A stretch of 64,000 nucleotides of DNA. Origin: Psychrobacter aquimaris. GTDB lineage: Bacteria > Pseudomonadota > Gammaproteobacteria > Pseudomonadales > Moraxellaceae. The notes below the pieces were generated by a model. It had not been told where the DNA came from and did no database searches. It saw only the letters and a list, made by a program, of their open reading frames with translations. The stretch is taken from NCBI RefSeq assembly GCF_016107525.1, contig NZ_JABASR010000015.1, positions 1 through 64,000 on the forward strand, in the 5' to 3' direction. Numbering within the stretch: position 1 is the first letter of the stretch; every line of letters begins with the position of its first letter. This document shows positions 48,158 through 57,379 of this stretch, one piece after another. The position numbers were made by a program, and so were the translations under genes.

Positions 48158-49705
48158 TTACTTATGCTCTTTACGTAGTGGATCTGCTGCCATTCTTTGT
48201 TGCTCTTTTAGATGACGCTCTTCCCAATAAGGGGCGTTTTTGATGCCGAATTTTGCAGGATCAAAACTGTAGCGCTCAACACCTGCTTTACGCTGTGCTT
48301 CATAGTCTTTCAGCATCGTAAGTGTTGGACGAGCCACAATGAAGATGACCAAAATACCAACGATGTTTAACCAAGCCATAAGCCCAACACCAATATCACC
48401 GATAGCCCAAATGTAGCCAGCTGAGTTTAGGCCACCGTAGGCAACCATCACCATGATTAAGATTTTGACTAAGAATAGACCAGTCTTGTTGGCACCGCGA
48501 CCGACAAAGCGAGTTAGATAAGCAACGTTCACTTCAGCGATGTAGTAGTAAGCCAAGATAGTGGTAAAAGCAAAGAAGAAGACAGCAATCGCGATAAAGG
48601 TGTTACCAAAACCACCATAAACAGATTCCATCGCCATTTGCGTAAATGCTGGTGCGTTGATTTCAGTGGTAGCGGCTACATTCTGTACGATAAATTGACC
48701 GTCTGGTAATGTCCCTTGGATGTTATAAGTACCCATTGTGAGGATCATGAAGGCAGTAGCAGAACAAACTAGCAATGTATCAACATATACTGAGAATGCC
48801 TGAACGAGACCTTGCTGTGATGGATGCTCAACTTCGGCAGCAGCAGCGGCATGAGGACCTGTACCTTGACCTGCTTCATTTGAGTAAATACCACGTTTTA
48901 CACCCCAACCAATCGCTGCACCAAAACCCGCTTGAGCAGTGAAGGCATCGCTAACGATGAGACCGAATACTTGTGGAATCATATCAAAGTTAGTGAACAT
49001 GATGATAAGGGCTAAAGCGATATAGCCTAATGCCATAAAAGGAACGGCATATTCGGTAAACGTTGCGATACGCTTGATACCACCAAAAATGATAATACCT
49101 AATACCACAAGGATAATGGCTAAGGCTACTAGACGCATTGAGCCAACTTCTAAGGCGCCAATGTTTATGACAGACCCTTCGCCCATTACCTGTGCGAAAG
49201 CATTGATAACGCCGTTTGCCTGTACACCTGGTAAAAACATACCACAAGCGAGGATAGATGAGATTGCAAAGAGGATGCCATACCATTTTTGGCCAAGTGC
49301 GCGCTCAAAATAGTAAGCTGGGCCACCGCGATATTCGCCAGTGACGACGTCTTTTTCTTTATAAATCTGTGCGAGTGTAGACTCAACATAAGCAGTAGAT
49401 GCGCCTAAGAAGGCTACGACCCACATCCAAAATACGGCACCTGGGCCACCGAAGCCGATAGCCGCAGCTACCCCAGCGATGTTACCCATACCCACGCGTC
49501 CTGCGAGTGATACGGCAAGTGCCTGAAATGATGAAATACCTTGATCACTAGATTTACCAGTGAATAGTAACTTGATCATTTCACCGAACAGGCGCACTTG
49601 TACGAAGCGCGTCATAATGGAATAAAATAGGCCCGCGCCCAAACACAGGTAGATCAGTGCGGGGCTCCAGATAATTCCGTTTACTAAGTTAACTAAACCT
49701 TCCAT
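48158..49705 (-). CDS. Sodium/alanine (AGCS) symporter
   Basis: A 515-aa inner-membrane amino-acid carrier of the alanine/glycine:cation symporter family, with about 11 helices. Motifs: AVSLAGRVGMGNIAGVAAAIGFGGPGAVFWMW split over the first core helices, PAYYFERALGQKW, and GIYSNEAGQGTGPHAAAAAEV. This fits AlsT/DagA-type proteins for alanine or glycine with sodium. The C-terminal 50 residues are cytoplasmic and basic. A dyad lies 46 bases upstream of the start. Confidence 0.92.
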   Translation of the reverse strand: MEGLVNLVNGIIWSPALIYLCLGAGLFYSIMTRFVQVRLFGEMIKLLFTGKSSDQGISSFQALAVSLAGRVGMGNIAGVAAAIGFGGPGAVFWMWVVAFLGASTAYVESTLAQIYKEKDVVTGEYRGGPAYYFERALGQKWYGILFAISSILACGMFLPGVQANGVINAFAQVMGEGSVINIGALEVGSMRLVALAIILVVLGIIIFGGIKRIATFTEYAVPFMALGYIALALIIMFTNFDMIPQVFGLIVSDAFTAQAGFGAAIGWGVKRGIYSNEAGQGTGPHAAAAAEVEHPSQQGLVQAFSVYVDTLLVCSATAFMILTMGTYNIQGTLPDGQFIVQNVAATTEINAPAFTQMAMESVYGGFGNTFIAIAVFFFAFTTILAYYYIAEVNVAYLTRFVGRGANKTGLFLVKILIMVMVAYGGLNSAGYIWAIGDIGVGLMAWLNIVGILVIFIVARPTLTMLKDYEAQRKAGVERYSFDPAKFGIKNAPYWEERHLKEQQRMAADPLRKEHK

Positions 49706-50816
49706 ATGTATATTCCTAGTACTGTCTCAAAGTGGCTCTGTATGCTAGGAGTAAGCTAACTGGTTAACTTACTTATTTAAGTTAAGCAGTTAAATTATCT
49801 ACATTGACTCATGTATATCAGTTAAGTCTCATACGCGCTTAGCCACTAAGAATGGACTGTAGTTGTCTGTAATTATCCACTTGGCTTATCAGCATCGTTG
49901 CAAGGTTTTTGCTGTCTCAATTACTGCGGCATCCTATCATCACCTAATACATGAGATGAAGGTGCAGTAGACCAGTGGATAAAACAGGCGGTTATAATAT
50001 TAAATACTTATCCTGCCGATAGCATTCAACTTGCTATGAGCAGTATCGATTCACTACACGGCTGGTGTGGCTGATTGAAATGATTGAGCAAGTATTTAAT
50101 AATTGAATAATATTTTTACATAGAAATCAATGACTCGCTAATACTAATCAAACTATAAGTCCACTACCAAATGTATTCAAACCGTACGGCTACGTAACTG
50201 CAATTTGCCATATTTTTGTAGCAATTACTAGAATTTTCTTTGTACAGAAGCATATATATTCGTATTTAGTCAGGGAGATACAGCCATAAATAACGATAGA
50301 ATATTGCATGTTTTGCCCTTTCTTAGATATCAAACCAATATATAAAGGCACATCGAATATGCACAAATAGAATGGTTATTCGTTGCGAATCTATCAGTAC
50401 TCTATGCTGGATAAGCTATGCGCTAAAAGTAATACTAGTGGTGCGATGATATTTGCAATATGAATTTTGCTAATAGCAGGGGATAAAGGGGAGTAATGGT
50501 AATGGAATAGCAGTGTGGTTTTGCGGTTGTGTTTTGGTAACGGTCAATTGTAAAAACGTTGAGATAGCGCCATCATTGTCAAGATATCCTATTATCTGTG
50601 ATACGAGATCATAGAGCGGAAGATGATTGCTATCGTACTCATTAACTGCTGTTTTTATATTCGATGCCCATGTATTTCCATGTACATGTATATTGCTTCA
50701 ATATAAACAGACATACATTTGCATGACCTCATATATCAGCTTCAAAATACAAGCATTCAAAAAATTATTAAAAAGTGTCACTGACTATTTGTTATTTACC
50801 ATTATTAGGAGAAACA
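49706..50816. other. 1.1-kb gene-poor region upstream of lemA
   Basis: No supported coding sequence in 1111 bases. The left end should hold the promoter of the alanine symporter, with a dyad at 49751-49772; the right end should hold the promoter of lemA. The few open frames lack ribosome sites and recognisable composition. A small RNA cannot be excluded; no terminator-like hairpin with a T run was seen inside. Confidence 0.45.
49751..49772. promoter_or_regulatory. Dyad upstream of the alanine symporter
   Basis: GTAAGCTAAC and GTTAACTTAC form a 10-bp inverted repeat with one mismatch and a two-base centre, 46 bases upstream of the symporter ATG. Position fits an operator or promoter-overlapping site. 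Confidence 0.4.
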
Positions 50817-50819
50817 ATG

Positions 50820-51452
50820 ATGACGCGTCAATCAATTGTAAAACCCATATTGCTGGCAGCCGTGTTAGCGACTTCTACCGTTGGTCTAAGCGGTTGTGGT
50901 TACAATAACCTGCAAGCGCAAGATGAGCAGGTTACTGCATCGTGGTCAGAAGTGGTTAACCAATATCAACGCCGCGCTGATTTGGTGCCAAACTTAGTCA
51001 AAGTCGTGCAGCAGTATGCTGAGCAAGAACAAGAAGTGTTTACTCAAGTCGCCGAAGCGCGCTCTCGCGCTGGCAGCATTACTGTGACGCCAGAGGTACT
51101 CAATGATCCAGAAGCGATGGAGCGTTATGCGGCCGCACAGGAACAGATGACAGGTGCATTGTCACGTTTGATGGCTGTCTCTGAACGTTATCCTGAGCTA
51201 AAGTCAGATGCCTTGTTCCAAGACTTACAAGCCCAGCTCGAAGGCACTGAAAACCGTATTGCCGTCGCTCGTAACCGTTATATTCAAGAAGTGCAAAGCT
51301 ATAATACGACGGTGCGCCAGTTCCCAACCAACATTACAGCAAAAGTATTTGGTATGGATGCCAAACCAAACTTTAGCGTGGCGAATGAAGAGGCTATTTC
51401 AACTGCACCAAGTGTTGATTTCGGTGATGATAAGTCAGCGGCAGCTGAGTAA
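50820..51452 (+). CDS. lemA: LemA family lipoprotein
   Basis: A 210-aa protein with lipobox LSG-C26, then the antiparallel helical LemA domain beginning YNNLQAQDEQVTASWSEV and containing NQYQRRADLVPNLVKVVQ, the family signature. The C-terminus has VARNRYIQEVQSYNTTVRQFP. AGGAG at 50807-50811 allows ATG at 50817 or 50820; the second is better spaced. LemA proteins are commonly encoded with TPM-domain proteins, as here, and are thought to act at the cell envelope; function is not settled. Confidence 0.9.
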   Translation: MTRQSIVKPILLAAVLATSTVGLSGCGYNNLQAQDEQVTASWSEVVNQYQRRADLVPNLVKVVQQYAEQEQEVFTQVAEARSRAGSITVTPEVLNDPEAMERYAAAQEQMTGALSRLMAVSERYPELKSDALFQDLQAQLEGTENRIAVARNRYIQEVQSYNTTVRQFPTNITAKVFGMDAKPNFSVANEEAISTAPSVDFGDDKSAAAE

Positions 51453-51713
51453 CGGTGATTGAATAGAGACAGAAATAGAGTAGGGTTTACCGCTCTGTTT
51501 GTTTAGATCTTTATCGTTTAGCTTAGTTAGCTACTGGTTTACTTAGCCATATTTTTAAAGGTATTGATGGATATGACTGCCTATAAACTTAATACCAAAT
51601 CCAAAAAGTACGATTAGCTATGTCAAATTTGGTTTCTTTGCTACGCTAATTTTTGTGAATGGTATCACGTAGATTCACTCAGTACAGATGTCACTTGAGG
51701 TGGTATAGATTAG

Positions 51714-52844
51714 ATGAACAATTCAAAAGCAATCTTATCAGTATTACTATTCACACTCAGCGTCAGTAGTGCGTCTGTGTTGTATGCTGCGCCCAATGAA
51801 GCAGTTGATAGCACATCAGGCATGCAAAGTCGTAGTGTTGAGGATTTGGTAGCGATTGCCAAAGCGGGCGAGTCTAATGAAGCGATCAATGATGCCATTT
51901 TAGGCAATGAGGCGATTAATCCTAATGCGGCTAATAATGAAGCCACAGTTGGGTCAACAGCAGAGAATCGCTCTCCTGTACAGTCAAATGCGCCCAGTGT
52001 TGATGCCGATAAACTCATATTAAATAATCCTGTCATTGATCAGGCTAATATTCTAAATCCACAAGAAAAACAGCGTTTAGAGGCGCAGCTTAGAAGTATT
52101 TATCAGCAAGGTCTTGCCCAAGCAGCAGTGGTTATCGTTCCTACGACCAATGGCGTTCCTATATTTGACTATGCTCTACAAGTAGCTGAGAAGTGGCAGT
52201 TGGGCAATAAAGACATTGATGATGGCTTACTCATGGTAATCGCCGTCAATGACCGTGATATGTACATTTTGACAGGTTATGGACTAGAGGGTGTGTTGCC
52301 AGATGCCGCGGTCAGTCGTATTATTCGTGAAGATATCACACCGTTATTTAAGCAAAATAACTATGGTGCTGGAATAATAGCTGGCGTTGATGCACTCAAA
52401 ACGAGGCTGACTGCTGATCCTGAAGTATTGGCTCGTGCTGATGCGCAAGCTGAGGAGCGTAGTGCGCAACAAGGTTCAGACGAGCTACCATCGCCCATAT
52501 TTTTATTCATTATGGCAATGATATTTGGAAGCTTTATCACTAGTATTTTTGGTCGTGTATTTGGTTCTGTTATTACTGCTGGTGGCTTTTTTGCGGGATC
52601 TTTAGCTTTAGGCGGTGGTTTTTTTATGACCGTGATCATGGCTATATTCTTATGGCTATTTTTGATTTCACGCGGTGGCGGCGGTGGTAAAGGTGGATCT
52701 GGCGGTGGTCGTAGAGGCGGCGGCATGATATTCCTGCCTGGTATGGGCGGTGGCGGTGGATCTAGCGGTGGTGGTTTCGGAGGTGGCGGCTTTGGTGGGG
52801 GCGGCGGCGGTTTTGGCGGTGGTGGTGCTGGTGGCTCGTGGTAG
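51714..52844 (+). CDS. TPM-domain membrane protein with Gly-rich tail (YgcG-like)
   Basis: A 376-aa protein with a signal peptide (about 1-25), a low-complexity spacer, and a TPM domain (about 105-245) with DQANILNPQEKQRLEAQL, VVIVPTTNGVPIFDYA and GLEGVLPDAAVSRII. One or two membrane helices (about 262-315) follow, then a Gly/Phe-rich cytoplasmic tail (about 320-375) ending in W. This is the usual YgcG architecture. Second of three genes in the LemA/TPM cluster; the spacer after lemA is 261 bases. Confidence 0.88.
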   Translation: MNNSKAILSVLLFTLSVSSASVLYAAPNEAVDSTSGMQSRSVEDLVAIAKAGESNEAINDAILGNEAINPNAANNEATVGSTAENRSPVQSNAPSVDADKLILNNPVIDQANILNPQEKQRLEAQLRSIYQQGLAQAAVVIVPTTNGVPIFDYALQVAEKWQLGNKDIDDGLLMVIAVNDRDMYILTGYGLEGVLPDAAVSRIIREDITPLFKQNNYGAGIIAGVDALKTRLTADPEVLARADAQAEERSAQQGSDELPSPIFLFIMAMIFGSFITSIFGRVFGSVITAGGFFAGSLALGGGFFMTVIMAIFLWLFLISRGGGGGKGGSGGGRRGGGMIFLPGMGGGGGSSGGGFGGGGFGGGGGGFGGGGAGGSW

Positions 52845-52918
52845 ACGCTTGGTGGATGCTTAAGTAAGAACGGATACTAAACGACCGTCAGCAATGACGT
52901 ATTTGAGGAAATAGTAAA

Positions 52919-53443
52919 ATGTCAGAAAACAACGCGTCAAATCCCAGTTTTGCCCGCTGGTGGCGTCAAGTCTTATTTATCCCTATATTGCATAGTAAGT
53001 GGTTAACAGCAGCAGCCAAAGCGCGTCTAACAGATGAGGTTACACGCGCAGAGCGAGGGCATCGCGGTGAGGTTTTTTTGATTGTAGAAAACCATCTACC
53101 TATTCAAGAGGCCTATTATACTGGCTGTCGCGAACGTGCAATTGAGCTGTTTAGCGAATATCGCGTGTGGGATACTGAAGAGAATACGGGCGTCTTGGTA
53201 TATGTCAATATTTGCGAGCATCAGTTAGAGATTGTAGCTGATCGTGGTATCAGTGCTCATGTCAGCCCCACCGTTTGGCGCGCTATGTGTGACAAGGCTG
53301 TGTCAGGTATTGCCAATCAAAAAACCGAAGAAAGCCTTGCTGAATTGTTAGATGAAGTTGGGCAAGTGCTGCGTCAGTATTATCATCTGGAGCAGGATCC
53401 AGCGGGTAATGAGTTGTCTGATACTGTGGTGTTTTTGAAGTAA
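52919..53443 (+). CDS. Second TPM-domain protein
   Basis: A 174-aa protein with a shorter TPM domain (about 30-160): RAERGHRGEVFLIVENHLP, YRVWDTEENTGVLVYVNICEH split by a turn, and ELEIVADRG-like QLEIVADRGISAHVS. No signal peptide, so it is probably cytoplasmic. AGGA lies about ten bases before the ATG. It follows the first TPM gene by 74 bases and is probably in the same transcript. LemA plus two TPM proteins, one long and one short, is a recurring set in proteobacteria. Confidence 0.85.
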   Translation: MSENNASNPSFARWWRQVLFIPILHSKWLTAAAKARLTDEVTRAERGHRGEVFLIVENHLPIQEAYYTGCRERAIELFSEYRVWDTEENTGVLVYVNICEHQLEIVADRGISAHVSPTVWRAMCDKAVSGIANQKTEESLAELLDEVGQVLRQYYHLEQDPAGNELSDTVVFLK

Positions 53444-53641
53444 CGTTGATCAGGGAACTTGATGGCTTGTTATTTTGTTCGCATCGTGTTCTTTTATAGG
53501 GTTTTGGCATGAATTACAATATAATAGCGCCTCTAGAAAGAGAGGGCGACCGATATTTTGCTCAAGCGTATATACAGGCTTTGCATTTATAAAGGCACTT
53601 CTCGAAAGCACTCTACTACAAAAAGCCGTCACTGGAACCCT

Positions 53642-54640
53642 ATGATTGATTTAATAAAGAAACTACCAAAAGCTGAGCTGCATTTACATATTGAAGGCTC
53701 ACTAGAACCTGAGCTGATGTTTAGATTGGCTAAAAAGAACCAGATAGAGATCCCCTATAAAGACATAGAAGATGTACGCAATGCCTACAACTTTACCAAC
53801 CTGCAAACTTTTTTAGATATTTATTATGCAGGTGCAAATGTCCTTATCACAAAAGATGATTTCTATGATTTAACGTGGGAATACATACTTAAGTGTGTTG
53901 AAGATAATGTCATCCACACGGAGATATTTTTTGACCCGCAGACGCATACCGAACGAGGCGTATCTTTCGAAGCAGTAATCACAGGCATCAAAGAAGCGCT
54001 CGCAGATGCCAAAGAAAAGTATGGCATCACCTCTTGTATCATCATGTGTTTCTTAAGACATTTATCACAAGAAGCCGCGTTTGAGACCTTAGAGCAAGCA
54101 CTGGCATTCAAAGATGACATCATCGGTGTTGGTCTTGATTCGTCAGAGCTAGGCAATCCGCCATCGAAATTTAAAGAAGTTTTCAAAAAAGCTAAAGAAG
54201 CAGGGTTCAAGCTGGTTGCTCATGCTGGTGAAGAGGCTGATTTTTCGTATATTTATGAAGCATTGGACTTATTAAATATCCATAGAATTGATCATGGTGT
54301 GCAATCGATAACAAGCCCAGAGTTGATGCAACGACTTAAAGATGAGCAAATGCCGCTGACCGTTTGTCCAAACTCAAACATCGAACTAAAAGTCTTTGAT
54401 AATTACAAAGAACACAATATCAAAGAGCTGCTAGATTATGGTCTAAATATCACCGTAAACTCTGATGATCCAGCCTATTTCAAAGGTTACATGAATCAGA
54501 ACTTTATAAATATATGCGAAAACTTACCGCTAACAGAAGATGATGTTGTTACTTTGGTAAAAAACTCCTTTAATGCCTCATTTATTAGTGATGAGTTAAA
54601 AAAAGAGTATTTAGCAAAGGTAGATCTGGCTCTACAATAA
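53642..54640 (+). CDS. Adenine/adenosine deaminase (ADE-type)
   Basis: A 332-aa zinc-dependent purine deaminase. Zinc ligands H14 and H16 lie in AELHLHIEGSLEPELMF; others are in VAHAGEE (His and catalytic Glu), IDHGVQ and NSDDPAYF. The pattern TEIFFDPQTHTERGVSFE and GLDSSELGNPPSKF matches the adenine-deaminase (Aah1-like) branch better than true adenosine deaminases, so adenine to hypoxanthine is the favoured reaction. The frame runs back to 53558 but the first 28 residues lack homology. Ended by a long hairpin at 54669. Confidence 0.87.
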   Translation: MIDLIKKLPKAELHLHIEGSLEPELMFRLAKKNQIEIPYKDIEDVRNAYNFTNLQTFLDIYYAGANVLITKDDFYDLTWEYILKCVEDNVIHTEIFFDPQTHTERGVSFEAVITGIKEALADAKEKYGITSCIIMCFLRHLSQEAAFETLEQALAFKDDIIGVGLDSSELGNPPSKFKEVFKKAKEAGFKLVAHAGEEADFSYIYEALDLLNIHRIDHGVQSITSPELMQRLKDEQMPLTVCPNSNIELKVFDNYKEHNIKELLDYGLNITVNSDDPAYFKGYMNQNFINICENLPLTEDDVVTLVKNSFNASFISDELKKEYLAKVDLALQ

Positions 54641-54666
54641 GCAATGACCGAAAAGATTTTTATTCG

Positions 54667-54712
54667 TTAAGGCTTAACGGTTGATGTCAATCGTTAAGCC
54701 TTTTCTCTTTTA
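54667..54712 (+). terminator. Long hairpin terminator after the deaminase gene
   Basis: AAGGCTTAACGGTTGA at 54669-54684 and TCAATCGTTAAGCCTT at 54687-54702 form a 16-bp stem with one G-T pair and a two-base loop, followed by TTTCTCTTTT. The converging Sir2 gene ends at 54740. Confidence 0.8.
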
Positions 54713-54739
54713 CACGGTATGCTTTTTAGGTTCAAGCGA

Positions 54740-55540
54740 CTACAGCGCAGTGATTTTCTGGATTAATAACGGCATAATCACACCAGCTTTTTCCGCTAAG
54801 GTAATATTCACAATAGTATTCGGCGTTGGATTGGGATTTATCTCAATAATTTTGGCACCATTTTGCTTCGCTAACTGTGCGAGTCCAGCGGCAGGATAGA
54901 CGAGACTAGATGTACCAATACTGATAAACACCTCGCAATTCGCCGCCGCATCTTCTGCTGTTTGCCATGCGTGTACTGGTAATGCTTCGCCAAACCAAAC
55001 GATATCTGGTCTGATATAACTGTCGCAATGTGGACAGGTCATCAGTGTGTCATCAAAATTAATTGTATCCTTACTATGATACGAACCTCTCGATTGATCT
55101 TGGTAGGCTGTCTTGCATTGACTACAGCGGTTGCGCCACAGATTACCATGCAGATGAGTCACCGTACTGCCAGCTTGCTCATGTAAATCATCGACATTTT
55201 GAGTGATCAGCGTCAATGATTGATGAGATGACTGAGTATGGTATTGCCACTGCGCTAAGGCAGTATGTGCAGGATTCGGTGTTTTATCTGCGACCAATTG
55301 CCTGCGCCATTGATACCATGACCATACTAGCTTTGGATCACGAGTGAAAGCCTCGGGTGTGGCCAAGTCTTCCACAGCATAGTTTTCCCACAAGCCCGTT
55401 TGATTATCTCGGAAAGTCGGAATGCCGCTTTCTGCTGAAATCCCTGCACCCGTTAAGATGCAAATATGCTGTCTGGTTGTCAATAATTTAGCAGCAAGTT
55501 CTACTTCTGCTATTAACGCTGGTGATAATTCTGCTAACAT
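54740..55540 (-). CDS. cobB: NAD-dependent Sir2 deacylase
   Basis: A 266-aa sirtuin. NAD-binding GAGIS at 31-35 and the TQNVDDLHEQAGS motif are present; the catalytic H131 lies in LHGNLW. Zinc Cys pairs begin at C139 and C142, with the second pair in MTCPHC. Tyr76 and Arg79 (Y-x-x-R in WYQWRR) are the residues that give class III sirtuins desuccinylase activity, so the enzyme may remove succinyl as well as acetyl groups from lysines. Divergent from the next gene by 35 bases. Confidence 0.92.
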   Translation of the reverse strand: MLAELSPALIAEVELAAKLLTTRQHICILTGAGISAESGIPTFRDNQTGLWENYAVEDLATPEAFTRDPKLVWSWYQWRRQLVADKTPNPAHTALAQWQYHTQSSHQSLTLITQNVDDLHEQAGSTVTHLHGNLWRNRCSQCKTAYQDQSRGSYHSKDTINFDDTLMTCPHCDSYIRPDIVWFGEALPVHAWQTAEDAAANCEVFISIGTSSLVYPAAGLAQLAKQNGAKIIEINPNPTPNTIVNITLAEKAGVIMPLLIQKITAL

Positions 55541-55575
55541 GAGCCAACCCTTGCTAATAATGGATATCTCTTCTA

Positions 55576-55944
55576 ATGATAGATGGAACTTGGTGGCTTG
55601 TCATATTGTTTGCCGTTATTGCTGCCTTATGGTTGTTGGCAAAGTCACGCGGCGTAAAAGTGGGTGAGACAATTCATAATAAATCGTCTAAAAGCTCGAA
55701 AAAGCTTATTAATGACGACCTACAAAAAACCTCCGCGCTGATTAAACAGTATTTCCCTGGTTATCGAGTCACACGCAAGACGAATCATTTATTGCTCAGT
55801 AAACAAGACAAAAAAATTGCCATGATTACGATGGATAAGAAAATTGCCTCAGGTCAGCGCCTGTTGGGTAACGTACCCGTGATTAATTATCATCGTGTAC
55901 CTAGCCGTGCCCAGCTAGCGGCTAACTTGCAGGAGGCAGAGTAG
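55576..55944 (+). CDS. Small single-helix membrane protein, unknown family
   Basis: A 122-aa protein with one N-terminal membrane helix (about 5-22) and a basic, soluble remainder. The segment LIKQYFPGYRVTRKTNHLLLSKQD resembles the core of DUF-type nuclease-like domains only loosely, so no family is assigned. GGATAT about ten bases before the ATG is the only ribosome-site candidate. Divergent from cobB with a very short shared promoter region. Confidence 0.6.
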   Translation: MIDGTWWLVILFAVIAALWLLAKSRGVKVGETIHNKSSKSSKKLINDDLQKTSALIKQYFPGYRVTRKTNHLLLSKQDKKIAMITMDKKIASGQRLLGNVPVINYHRVPSRAQLAANLQEAE

Positions 55945-56107
55945 GCGAGTGCTATAAGCAAAATATCTATCATATAAGAAAAGTGTCTTTCAATAGACGA
56001 GCACGCACGGCGAAATCCGCAAATATTGTTAAGCGCAGAGTTGATGGGTATTCAATATTTAGGGTAATACTAGGGAAGGCTGAAAAAAATATTATCAACA
56101 CGATTAT

Positions 56108-56184
56108 TGGTGCGCTCGGCGGGAATCGAACCCACGACCCTCGGCTTCGGAGACCGATACTCTATCCAACTGAGCTACGAGCGC
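56108..56184 (-). tRNA. tRNA-Arg (anticodon CCG)
   Basis: The minus strand folds as a complete cloverleaf: acceptor GCGCTCG/CGAGCGC, D-arm GCTC, anticodon arm TCGGT-CTCCGAA-GCCGA with anticodon CCG, and T-arm GTGGG-TTCGATT-CCCGC. CCA is encoded. It reads the rare Arg codon CGG. The gene stands alone. Confidence 0.96.
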
Positions 56185-56542
56185 ATAACAACAACAGCGT
56201 ACGGTATTATCAACATCATGCCTAAACGAGCGTTATGAGCAGTAAAGATGTCGAAAAATAAAGACCGCTTAGTCTAACAAATAAAAGTCATAAAGCCAAT
56301 GAATGAAGGCAGTGATTGATGTTTTTTAAGAAAAAACAGGATAGTCATTAAACAGGCATGGCAATTTACCTGCCTTTTCCCTTATAATGTTAGGGAGAAT
56401 TCATATTTATAATCACCGATTACAAGTGTGCTGGTACGCGGGATGGCTGTTTGCTATTGATAACTGTTTGGTTGTCAAAGGAGGACAAGCAGAATGTCTG
56501 AGCCGTATAAGCCTTTGTATATGTAATAAGAGAACGTGACGA
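56185..56542. other. Spacer between tRNA-Arg and the cytochrome gene
   Basis: About 358 bases. The left side should contain the tRNA promoter on the minus strand; the right side the cytochrome promoter. No other feature was recognised. Confidence 0.4.
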
Positions 56543-57145
56543 ATGAGAAAAGTAGTTATGTTATCGGCAGCTGCCATTCTAGGAATCGCTAGTATCGCGG
56601 TGAGCCAAGCTGAAAGTGTTGTAGACACTCCTGTAACTGTCTCTGATGTAGCAAAAGCGCAGAAAGTCGTAGCAAATGCGCCAGAGCAGTTGGGTAATGA
56701 CACCCAAGCTGCTGCAGAAACTGCTGCTGCCGCACCTGCGGTTGATAAAGAGCCTATTCCGCAAGATACGCCGCAAGTGCAAAAGCTGATTGCTTTGTAT
56801 CCTAACTTAATTGCTCGTATTCAGCCAGTTGGTAAAGTGTGCTTTGAAGACGATGAAGTTTGTGATGTGACAGCACGCGCCGCTGGCCCAGCAGCGGGTG
56901 ATGGTCCTCGTGAGGGCAAGGCAGTATACAATGCCGTATGTCATACTTGTCATGCTGCAGGTCTACTTGGCTCACCGATCTTAGGGGACGCTGGTGCATG
57001 GGGCCCACGTATCTCTAAAGGTAAAGAAACGTTATATACTCATGCTATCAATGGTTTTAACGCCATGCCTGCTAAAGGTGGTGCTGATATCCCTGATGAA
57101 GAAGTTCAAAATGCTGTTGATTATATGGTTGGTGAAGCAAGCTAA
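56543..57145 (+). CDS. Cytochrome c5-like periplasmic c-type cytochrome
   Basis: A 200-aa protein with a Sec signal peptide (about 1-23, ending SQA-ES), an Ala/Thr-rich spacer (about 25-75), and one class I cytochrome domain (about 110-200). The haem site CHTCH is at about 133-137 in NAVCHTCHAAGLLGSP, and the distal Met is in GFNAMPAKGG. The GLLGSPILGD and AMPAKGG motifs are typical of cytochrome c5. Electron carrier between the bc1 complex and oxidases; which partner is unknown. AAGAGAA precedes the ATG. Confidence 0.88.
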   Translation: MRKVVMLSAAAILGIASIAVSQAESVVDTPVTVSDVAKAQKVVANAPEQLGNDTQAAAETAAAAPAVDKEPIPQDTPQVQKLIALYPNLIARIQPVGKVCFEDDEVCDVTARAAGPAAGDGPREGKAVYNAVCHTCHAAGLLGSPILGDAGAWGPRISKGKETLYTHAINGFNAMPAKGGADIPDEEVQNAVDYMVGEAS

Positions 57146-57191
57146 TTTATATTGAAAATCTGGCTAAGCCTTTAACGATATATATCAATGG

Positions 57192-57228
57192 AGCGCCTAT
57201 TTCATTAAATGAGATAGGCGCTTTTTTA
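57192..57228 (+). terminator. Terminator after the cytochrome gene
   Basis: AGCGCCTATTTCAT and ATGAGATAGGCGCT form a 14-bp stem with one mismatch and a three-base loop, followed by six T. Confidence 0.88.
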
Positions 57229-57379
57229 ATGATGAGTATTATCAATACGGTACTTCTAAGGCATAGCAGTTGAAATTCACCGACACTAGCCTCACTTTAT
57301 GACATTACACCATCTCTTCTGTCTATTCATATTCTAAAAAACGTTTTTACATAAATTTATAACCAATAAAGAGGTTGTC

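Noticed and set aside
50627-50908. A 93-aa frame overlapping the lemA start
   Set aside because: Overlaps the lemA signal peptide in another frame and has no ribosome site or family.
55983-56225. An 80-aa open frame with GGNRTHDPRLRR-like sequence
   Set aside because: It is the tRNA-Arg gene read in the opposite sense as protein; this peptide is a well-known false annotation.
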